Below, piece by piece: positions 51,315 through 61,524 of a stretch of 64,000 nucleotides of DNA. Under the pieces are notes generated by a model, which saw only the letters and a program-made list of their open reading frames with translations, was not told where the DNA came from and did no database searches. Within the stretch, counting starts at the first letter, position 1. Each line of letters opens with the position of its first letter. The stretch is from Aristolochia californica (taxonomy: Eukaryota; Streptophyta; Magnoliopsida; Piperales; Aristolochiaceae), in contig JARWKL010000007.1 of the NCBI GenBank assembly GCA_029961685.1, positions 26,297,013 through 26,361,012 on the forward strand, given 5' to 3'. The position numbers and the translations under genes are program-made.

Positions 51315-54300
51315 TTGTGTTGGGTGAATAAATTTTCTTTATTTATCTTTGTTTTTGTTTTAAATTTTTTCCATACATAAACTATAAAATTTTTATTTGG
51401 TTGCAAGCTTTTTGCCTTGTTTGTTTTCGGGATGAAGGGAGTGCGAAAAAGTCAAAGTTTTGATTTAAGAAAAGAGTGTACATCTAAAATGGAAAAGCAC
51501 AATGAAAAATTGTATGGAGAGATAATTCCAAAGAGTGTCTGTAATTTTTAGGGATTATAAGCTCTTTTTAGTTTTTATATCTCAGGTTTTGCAATTGTCG
51601 GGAAAAATTGGTGGCAAAGGATTTTTAATTGCATGTTGAATTGCAATCCATAAGTTATTTCATAAAAAAATATAGCCCGGTACGCATGATAAATCACTTT
51701 ACAATCATCTATGATTGTTAGATCAAATTTTTTAAAATGGACAAAATAACGACTTGTTAGACTCGGGTAAATATCCAACCGCACGTTCACTTGAGAATTT
51801 AATGAGCGTTTGTTATTCTCTTTAAAAGCTTTGGATCCATAGGTCATTTGAATCTTTAACATGTTTCAAGCATGCATATCCATTTTTAAAACATGTGTAG
51901 AAAAAATCTCCTTCATGTAAAATTCCAAGCTTAATAGGGTTGGACTAATGGAATTTCCCAAACAAGGATAACAAAACTTTTGTGTTCATTTCTGGTGTGT
52001 GAATAGATATTTTTTATTTACATTAGTTATTATTTTAAATATTTTCCACACATCAACAATAAAATTTTGATTTTGTTGTGATCTTTTTTGCCTTTTTTTG
52101 TTTACGGGATGAAGGGGGAGCGAAAACTCAAAGTTCTGGTTTAAGAAAAAAGTGTACATCTAAAATGGAAATGCACAATGCACAAATGTAGAGAGAGATA
52201 TTTCCAAAGAGTGTCTGTATGTTTTAGGGATCGTATGCACTCTTTCGTTTTTATATCTAAGGTTTTTCATTCATCGGGAAAAGGGGGAGGAGAGCGATTT
52301 TGAACTGAGTGTTGACTTCAAATCCATAAGCCATTTCTTACAAAAATATAGCCCGTTACACATGACAAACCACTTTACAATCATCTACGATTGTTAGCTC
52401 AACTTTTTGAATATGGGCAAAATAATGGCTTGTTTATCTCGGGCAAATATCCCACCACACGTTCACTTGAGAATTTAATGAGCATTTGTTATTCTCTTTA
52501 AAAGCTTTGGATCCATAGGTCATTTGAATCTTTAACATGTTTCTGCCATGCATATCCATTTTTAAAACATTTGTAGAAAAAATCTCCTTCACGTAAAATT
52601 CCAAGATATTAGTTTTGGACTAGTGGAATTTCCCAAACTTGGATAACAAAACTTTTGCGTTCATTTGTGGTGTGTGAATAAATTTTCTTCATTTACTTTT
52701 TTTAATGTTTTAAACTTTTTCTGTACATCAACTATGAAATTTTCTTTTTGCTGTGATCTATTTGCCTTTTTTGTTTACGGGATGAAGGGAGAGCGAAAAG
52801 CTCGAAGTTTTGATTTAAGAAAAATGTGTACATCTAAAATGGAAATGCACAATGCACATATGTACAAATAGATAATTCCAAAGAGTGTCTGTAATTTTTA
52901 GTGATTGTAAGCACCTTTTCGTTTTTACGTCTCAGGTTTTGCAATCGTCGGAAAAAATGGGTTGCGGAGGATTTTTAACTGAGTGTTGAATTGCAATCCA
53001 TAAGTTCTTTCATACAAAAATATAGCCCGTTACGCTTGATAAATCACTTTACAATCATCTATGATTGTTAGATCAAATTTTTTGAAAATGGGCAAAATAA
53101 TGACTTGTTAGACTCGGGTAAATATCCCACCGCATGATCAATCACATTACAATCATCTACGATTAATTATGTTAGCTTTTTGAAAATGGGCAAAATAATG
53201 GCATGTTTGACTCGGGTAAATATCCCACCGCAAGTTCACTTGAGAATTTAATGAGCGTTTGTTATTCTCTTTGAAAGCTTTGTAGTCGTAGCCCATTTGC
53301 GTCTTTAACATGTTTCAAACATGCATATCCATTTTTAAAACATGTGTGGACGAAATCTCTTTCTTGCAAAATTCCAAGCTTAAAAGGGTTGGACTAATGG
53401 AATTTCCCAAACTTGGATAACAAAACTTTTGTGTTCATTTCTGGTGTGTGAATAGATATTTTATATTTACATTAGTTATTATTTTAAATATTTTTCACAC
53501 ATCAACTATAAAAATTTTATTTTGTTGTGATCTTTTTTGCCATTTTTGTTTACAGGATGAAGGGGGAGCGAAAACTCAAAGTTCTGATTTAAGGAAAAAG
53601 TGTACATCTAAAATGGAAATGCACAATGCAAAAATGTAGAGAGAGATATTTCCAAAGAGTGTCTGTATGTTTTAGGGATCGTATGCTCTTTTTCGATTAT
53701 ATATCTATGGTTTTACAATCGTCGGGAAATGGGGGAGGCGGGCGACTTTTAAATGAGTGCTGACTTCAAAACCATAAGTCATTTTTTACAAAAATATAGC
53801 TCATTCGACATGACAAATCACTTTACGATCATCTATGATTTTTAGCTCATCTTTTTGAATATGGGCAAAATAATGGCTTGTTTGACTCGGGCAAATATCC
53901 CACCGCATGTTCACTTGAGAATTGAATGAGCGTTTGTTATTCTCTTTAAAAGCTTTGGATCCATAGGTCATTTGAATCTTTAACATGTTTCTGGCATGCA
54001 TATCCATTTTTAAAACATGTGTAGAAAAAATCTCCTTCATGTAAACTTCCAAGATATTAGTTTTGGACTAGTGGAATTTCCCAAATTTGGATAACAAAAC
54101 TTTTGTGTTCATTTGTGGTGTGTGAATAAATTTTCTTCATTTACTTTTTTTATGGTGTTAAACTTTTTTCGTACGTCAACTATGAAATTTTCATTTTGCT
54201 ATGATTTATTTCCCTTTTTTGTTTACGGGATGAAGGGAGAGCGAAAAACTCGAAGTTTTGATTAAAGAAAAATGTGTACATCTAAAACGGAAATGCACAA

Positions 54301-55459
54301 TGCACAAATGTGGAGAGAGATATTTCCAAAGAGTGTCTGTATGTTTTAGGGATCGTATGCACTTTTTCGTTTTTATATCTAAGGTTTTGCAATCGTCGGG
54401 AAATGGGGGAGGCGGGCGATTTTTAACTGAGTGTTGACTTCATATCCATAAGTCATTTCTTACAAAAAATAGCCCGTTACGCATGACAAATCACTTTACA
54501 ATCATCTATGATTGTTAGCTCAACTTTTTGAATATGGGCAAAATAATGGCTTGTTTGACTCGGGCAAATATCCCACCGCACGTTCACTTGAGAATTTAGT
54601 GAGCATTTGTTATTCTCTTTAAAAGCTTTGGATCCACAGGTCATTTCAATCTTTATCATGTTTGAAACATGCATATCCATTTTTAAAACATGTGTGGAAA
54701 AAATCTCCTGCTTGCAAAATTGCAAGATATTAGTTTTGGACTAGTGGAATTTCCCAAACTTGGATAACAAAACTTTTGTGTTCATTTGTGGTGTGTGAAT
54801 AAATTTTCTTCATTTACTTTTTTTATTGTTTTAAACTTTTTCCGTACATCAACTATGAAATTTTCATTTTGTTGTGAACTTTTTGCCTTGTTTGTTTTCG
54901 GCATGAAGAGAGAGCGAAAAGTCAAAGTTTTGATTTCAGAAAAAAGTGTACATCTAAAATGGAAAAGCACAATGCACATATGTAGAGAGAGATAATTCCA
55001 AAGAGTGTGTTTAATTTTTAGGGATTGTAAGCACCTTTTCATTTTTATATCTCAGGTTTTGCAATCGTGGGGAAAAATTGGTGGCAGAGGATTTTTAAGT
55101 AAGTTTTTAATTGCAATCCATAAGTCATTTCATACAAAAATATAGCCCGTTACGCATGATAAATCACTTTACAATCATCTATTATTAATTATGTCAGCTT
55201 TTTGCAAATGGGAAAAATAATGGCATGTTTGACTCGAGTAAATATCCCACCGCAAGTTCACTTGAGATTTTAATGAGCGATTGTTATTCTATTTAAAAGA
55301 TTTGCATCCATAGCTCATTTTCATCTTTAACGTGTTTCAAACATGCATATCCATTTTTAAAACATGTGTGGATGAAATCTCTTTCTTGCAAAATTCCAAG
55401 CTATTAGGGTTAAACTAGTGGAATTTCCCAAAATTGGAGAACAAAACTTTTGTGTTCAT
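51315..55459 (+). repeat. Highly recombined block: C (51315), B (51990), A/C (52665, 774 bp), B (53439), A/B (54113), A/C/A (54786)
   Basis: The unit at 52665 carries about 100 extra bases: a C-type copy of the segment at 53033-53132 is followed by an A-type copy of the same segment. It then ends as C, so B follows. The unit at 54113 starts as A and becomes B after about 54300. The unit at 54786 has a C patch at about 54880-54970 within an A monomer. Exact switch points are ambiguous where the subtypes are identical. Confidence 0.84.
53033..53232 (+). repeat. ~100 bp tandem internal duplication, C-type copy followed by A-type copy
   Basis: The first copy (to about 53132) reads C: 'gttagatcaaattttttg', 'gacttgttagactcggg'. 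The second (from about 53133) reads A: 'gattaattatgttagc', 'ggcatgtttgactcggg'. The join 'cccaccgcatgatcaatc' shares 'gca' between the two sources. This gives a 774 bp monomer, the longest in the window. Confidence 0.88.
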
Positions 55460-57482
55460 TTGTGTTGGGTGAACAAATTTTCTTTATTTATATTTTTTAT
55501 TGTTTTAAATTTTTTCCATACATCAACTATAAAATTTTCAATTTCTTGTAAGCTTTTTGCCTTGTTTGATTTCGGGATGAAGGGAGAGCAAAAAGTCAAA
55601 GTTTTGATTTAAGAAAAGAGTGTACATCAAAAATGGAAAAGCACAATGCACAATTGTAGGGAGAGATAATTCCAAAGAGTGTCTCTAATTTTTAGGGATT
55701 GTAAGCTCTTTTGAGTTTTTATATCTCAGGCTTTGCAATCATCGGAAAAAATTGGTGGCAGAGGATTTTTATCTGAGTGTTGAATTGCAATCCATAAGTC
55801 ATTTCATACAAAAATATAGCCCGTTACGCATGATAAATCAGTTTACAATCATCTATGATTGTTAGATCAAATTTTGGAAAATGGGCAAAATAATGACTTG
55901 TCAGACTCGGGTAAATATCCCACCGGATGTTCACTTGAGAATTTAATGAGCGTTGGTTATTCTCTTTAAAAGCTTTGGATCCATAGGTCATTTGAATCTT
56001 TAACATGTTTTAAGCATGCATATCTATTTTTAAAACATGTGTAGAAAAAATCTCCTTCATGTAAAATTCCAAGCTTAATAGGGTTGGACTAATGGAATTT
56101 CCCTTACTTGGATAACAAAACTTTTGTGTTCATTTGTAGTGTGTGAATAGATATTTTTTATTTACATTAGTTATTATTTTAAATATTTTCCACACATCAA
56201 CTATAATATTTTTATTTTGTTGTGATCTTTTTTGCCTTTTTTGTTTACGGGATGAAGGTGGAGTGAAAACTCAAAGTTCTGATTTAAGAAAAAAGTGTAC
56301 ATCTAAAATGGAAATGCGCAAAGCACAAATGAAGAGAGAGATATTTCCAAAGAGTGTCAGTATGTTTTAGGGATCGTATGCACTTTTTTCGTTTTTATGT
56401 CTAAGGTTTTTCAATCGATGGGAAACGGGGGAGGCCGGCGATTTTTAACTGGGTGTTGACTTCAAATCCATAAGTCATTTCTTACAAAAATATAGCCCGT
56501 TACGCATGACAAATCACTTTACAATCATATATGATTGTTAGCTCAATTTTTTGAATATGGGCAAAATAATGGCTTGTTTGACTTGGGCAAATATACCTCC
56601 GCACGTTCACTTGATAATTTAATGAGCGTTTGTTATTCTCTTTAAAAGCTTTGGATCCACAGGTCATTTGAATCTTTAACATGTTTCAAACATGCATATC
56701 AATTTTTAAAACATGTGTGGAAAAAATCTCCAGCTTGCAAAATTGCAAGATATTAGTTTTGGACTAGTGGAATTTCCCAAACTTGGATAACAAAACTTTT
56801 GTGTTCATTTGTGGTGTGTGAATAAATTTTCTTCATTTACTTTTTTTATTGTTTTAAACTTTTCCCGTACATCAACTATGAAATTTTCATTTTGCTGTGG
56901 GCTTTTTGTCTTGTTTGTTTTCGGGATGATGGAAGAGCGAAAAGTCAAAGTTTTTATTTAAGAAAAAAGTGTACATCTTAAACGGAAAAGCACAATGCAC
57001 ATATGTAGAGAGATATAATTCCAAAGAGTGTGTGTAATTTTTAGGGATTGTAAGCACCTTTTCGTTTTTATATCTTAGGTTTTCCAATCGTCGTGAAAAA
57101 TTGGTGGCAGAGGATTTTTAAATAAGTGTTGAATTGCAATCCATAAGTCATTTCATACAAAAATATAGCCTGTTACGCATGGCAAATCACTTTACAATCA
57201 TCTTTGATTAATTATGTCAAATTTTTGGAAAAGGGGAAAATAATGGCATGTTTGACTCGGGTAAATATCTCAGCGTAAGTTCACTTGAGAATTTAATGAG
57301 CGTTTATTATTCTCTTTAAAAGCTTTGCATCCATAGATCATTTGCATCTTTAACGTGTTTCAAACATGCATATCCATTTTCAAAACATGTGTGGATGAAA
57401 TCTCTTTCTTGCAAAATTCCAAGCTATTAGGGTTAAACTAGTGGAATTTCTAAAAATTGGATAACAAAACTTTTGTGTTCAT
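55460..57482 (+). repeat. HOR unit: C (55460), B (56134), A/C/A chimera (56809)
   Basis: The unit is of trimer length (2,023 bp). The 3' end of the B unit ('cttgcaaaattgcaagatat' near 56732) and the C patch inside the A unit ('gtcaaag', 'ggaaaagcacaatgcacat' near 56983) match the units at 54113 and 54786, one HOR period upstream. The two blocks therefore share a recent ancestor. Confidence 0.86.
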
Positions 57483-60175
57483 TTGTGTTGGGTGAATAAA
57501 TTTTCTTTATTTATATTTGTTATCGTTTTAAATTTTTTCCGTACATCAACTATAAAATTTTCATTTTGTTGCAAGCTTTTTGCCTTGTTTGTTTTCAGGA
57601 TGAAGGGAGAGCGAAAAGTAAAAGTTTTGATTCAAGAAAAAAGTATGCATCTAAAATGGAAAATCACAATGCACAATTGTAGGGAGAGATAATTCCAAAG
57701 AGTGTCTATAATTTTTACAGATTGTAAGCTCTTTTTAGTTTTTATATCTCAGGTTTTGCAATCGTCGGGAAAAATTGGTGGCAGAGGATTTTTAACTGAG
57801 TGTTGAATTGCAATCGATAAGTCATTTCATACAAAAATATAGACCGTTATGCATGATCAATCACATTACAATCATCTATGATTAATTATGTCAGCTTTTT
57901 GCAAATGGGCAAAATAATGGCATGTTTGACTCGGGTAAATATCCCACCGCAAGTTCACTTGAGAATTTAATGAGCGTTTGTTATTCTCTTTAAAAGCTTT
58001 GCATCCATAGCTCATTTGAATCTTTAACATGTTTCAAACATGCATATCCATTTTTAAAACATCTGTGGATGAAATCTCTTTCTTGCAAAATTCCAAGCTA
58101 TTAGGGTTAAACTAGTGGAATTTCACAAAACTTGATAACAAAACTTTTGTGTTCATTTGTGTTGGGTGAATAAATTTTCTTTATTTCTATTTGTTATTGT
58201 TTAAAATTTTTTCCATCCATCAACTATAAAATTTTCATTTTCATGTAAGCTTTTTGCCTTGTTTGTTTTCGAGATGAAGGGAGAGCGAAAAGTCAAAGTT
58301 TTGATTGAAGAAAAGAGTGTACATCTAAACTGGAAAAGCACAACGCGCAATTATAGGGAGAGAAAATTCCAAAGAGTGTCTGTTATTTTTAGGGATTGTA
58401 AGCTCTTTTTAGATTTTATATCTCAGGTTTTGCAATCGTCGGGAAAAATTGGTGGCAGAGGATTTTTAACTGAGTGGTGAATTGCAATCCATAAGTCATT
58501 TCATACAAAAATATAGCCTGTTACGCATGATAAATCACTTTACAATGATCTATGATTAATTATGTCAGCTTTTTGCAAATGGGAAAATAATGGCATGTTT
58601 GACTCGGGTAAATATCCCACCGCAAGTTCACCTGAGAATTTAATGTGCGTTTGTTATTCTCTTTAAAAGCTTTGCATCCATAGCTCATTTGCATCTTTAA
58701 CATGTTTCAAACATTTATATCCATTTTTAAAACATGTGTGGATGAAATCTCATTCTTGCAAAATTCCAAGCTATTAGGGTTAAACTAGTGGAATTTCCCA
58801 AAATATGAAAACAAAACTTTTGTGTTCATTTGTGTTGGGTGAATAAATTTTCTTTATTTATATTAGTTATTTTTTAAAAAAATTTCCATACATCAACTTT
58901 AAAATTTTCATTTTGTTGTAAGCTTTTTTCCTTGTTTGTTTTCGGGATGAAGGGAGAGCGAAAAGTCAAAGTTTTGATATAAGGAAAGAGTGTACATCTA
59001 AAATGGAAAAGCACAATGCACAATTGTAGGGAGAGATAATTCCAAAGAGTGTCTATAAGTTTTACGGATTGTAAGCTCTTTTTAGTTTTTATATCTCAGG
59101 TTTTGCAATCGTTGGGAAAAATTGGTGGCAGAGGATTTTTATCTGAGTGTTGAATTGCAATCCATAAGTCATTTCATTCAAAAATATAGCCCGTTACGCT
59201 TGATAAATCACAGTACATTCATCTATGATTAATTATGTCAGCTTTTAGCAAATGGGCAAAATAATGGCATGTTTGACTCGGGTAAATATCCCACCGCAAG
59301 TTCACTTGAGAATTTAATGAGCGTTTCTTATTCTCTTTAAAAGCTTTGCATCCATAGCTCATTTGAATCTTTAACATGTTTCAAACATGCATATCCATTT
59401 TTAAAACATCTATGGATGAAATCTCTTTCTTGCAAAATTCCAAGCTATTAGGGTTAAACTAGTGGAATTTCACAAAATTTGATAACAAAACTTTTGTGTT
59501 CATTTGTGTTGGGTGAATAAATTTTCTTTATTTCTATTTGTTATTGTTTTAAATTTTTTCCATCCATCAACTATAAAATTTTCATTTTTTGTAAGCTTTT
59601 TGCCTTGTTTGTTTTCGGGATGAAGGGAGAGCGAAAAGTCAAAGTTTTGATTGAAGAAAAGAGTGTACATCTAAACTGGAAAAGCACAACACGCAATTAT
59701 AGGGAGAGAAAATTCCAAAGAGTGTCTGTTATTTTTAGGGATTGTAAGCTCTTTTTAGATTTTATATCTCAGGTTTTGCAATCGTCGGGAAAAATTGGTG
59801 GCACAGGATTTTTAACTGAGTGGTGAATTGCAATCCATAAGTCATTTCATACAAAAATATAGCCCGTTACGCATGATAAATCACTTTACAATGATCTATG
59901 ATTAATTATGTCAGCTTTTTGCAAATGGGAAAATAATGGCATGTTTGACTCGGGTAAATATCCCACCGCAAGTTCACTTGAGAATTTAATGTGCGTTTGT
60001 TATTCTCTTTAAAAGCTTTGCATCCATAGCTCATTTGCATCTTTAACATGTTTCAAACATTTATATCCATTTTTAAAACATGTGTGGATGAAATCTCTTT
60101 CTTGCAAAATTCCAAGCTATTAGGGTTAAACTAGTGGAATTTCCCAAAATATGAAAACAAAACTTTTGTGTTCAT
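57483..60175 (+). repeat. Monomeric subarray of C/A hybrid units (57483, 58157, 58830, 59504)
   Basis: All four monomers have a C-type 5' half ('ttgtgttgggtgaataaa', 'aattggtggca') and an A-type 3' half ('gattaattatgtcagc', 'gcatccatagctcattt', 'ctattagggttaaac'). An A-type end is normally followed by a C start, so such a hybrid can follow itself and the period drops from about 2,020 to about 673 bp. Units 58157 and 59504 share many private variants ('ttgaagaaaagagtgtac', 'cattatcc'-region changes, 'atatgaaaacaaaac'), giving a 1,346 bp dimer. Confidence 0.9.
57841..59960 (+). repeat. Six-monomer duplication, copy 1 (aligned part visible in this window)
   Basis: From about 57841 this region matches 61882 onward at an offset of 4,040-4,041 bp with very few differences, apart from one replaced patch. 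Weaker shared variants extend the relationship back to about 57180 ('tttgattaattatgtcaaat'). The 4,041 bp equals six monomers. Confidence 0.88.
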
Positions 60176-61524
60176 TTGTGTTGGGTGAAAAATTTTCTTT
60201 ATTTATATTAGTTATTTTTTTAAAAAATTTCCATACATCAACTTTAAAATTTTCATTTTGTTGTAAGCTTTTTTCCTTGTTTGTTTTCGGGATGAAGGGA
60301 GAGCGAAAACTCAAAGTTTTGATATAAGAAAAGAGTGTACATCTAAAATGGAAAAGCACAATGCACAATTGTAGGGAGTGATAATTCCAGAGAGTGTCTT
60401 TAATTTTTAGGGATTGTAAGCTCTTTTAAGTTTTTATATCTCAGGTTTTGCAATAATCGGGAAAAATTGGTGGCAAAGGATTTTTAACTGAGCGTTGAAT
60501 TGCAATCCATAAGTCATTTCATACAAAAATATAGCCCGTTACGCATGATAAATCACTTTACAATCATCTATGATTGTTAGATCAAATTTTTGAAAATGGG
60601 CAAAATAATGACTTGTTAGACTCGGGTAAATATCCCACCGCACATTCACTTGAGAATTTAAAGAGCATTGGTTATTCTCTTTAAAAGATTTGGATCCATA
60701 GGTCATTTAAATCTTTAACATGTTTCAAGCATGCATATCCATTTTTAAAACATGTGTAGAAAAAATCTCTTCCAAGTAAAATTCCAAGCTTAATAGGGTT
60801 GGACGAATGGAATTTCCCAAACTTGGATAACAAAACTTTTGTGTTCATTTGTGGTGTGTGAATAGATATTTTTTATTTACATTAGTTATTATTTTAAATA
60901 TTTTCCACACATCAACGATAAAATTTTAATTTTGTTGTGACCTTTTTTGCCTTTTTTGTTTACGGGATGAAGGGGGAAAGAAAAATCCTAGTTCAGATTT
61001 AAAAAAAAATATGTACATCTAAAATGAAAATGCACAATGCGCAAATGTAGAGAGAGATATTTCCAAGGAGTGTCTATATGTTTTAGGGATCGTATGCACT
61101 TTTTCATTTTTATATCTAAGGTTTTGCAATCGTCGGGAAACGGGGGAGGCGGGCGGTTTTTAACTGAGTGTTGACTTCAAATCCATAAGTCATTTCTTAC
61201 AAAAATATAGCCCGTTACGCGTGGCAAATCACTTTACAATCATCTTTGATTAATTATGTCAAATTTTTGGAAATGGGCAAAATAATGGCATGTTTGACTC
61301 GGGTAAATATCCCACCGCAAGTTCACTTGAGAATTTAATGAGTGTTTGTTATTCTCTTTAAAAGCTTTGCACCCATAGATCATTTGCATCTTTAACTTAT
61401 TTCAAACATGCATATCCATTTTTAAAACATGTGTGGATGAAATCTCTTTCTTGCAAAATTCCAAGCTATTAGGGTTAAACTAATGGAATTTCTAAAAATT
61501 GGATAACAAAACTTTTGTGTTCAT
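60176..61524 (+). repeat. Dimeric unit: C (60176), B/A chimera (60849)
   Basis: This is the only B-containing unit in the last 7 kb. The monomer at 60849 is B up to about 61210, including its G-rich box. It then becomes A with 'gattaattatgtcaaat' and 'tttttggaaatgggc', variants shared with the A unit at 56809, and ends 'aatggaatttctaaaaattg'. Confidence 0.88.
60560..60577 (+). other. Dyad symmetry in C and B monomers (representative copy)
   Basis: 'acaatcatctatgattgt' has two perfect 8 bp arms around a 2-base centre. It is kept in most C and B units, about 385 bp from the monomer start. A units have a shorter form, in which 'aatcat' and 'atgatt' pair before 'aatt'. Short dyads are common in centromeric satellites, but a role here is not shown. 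Confidence 0.8.
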
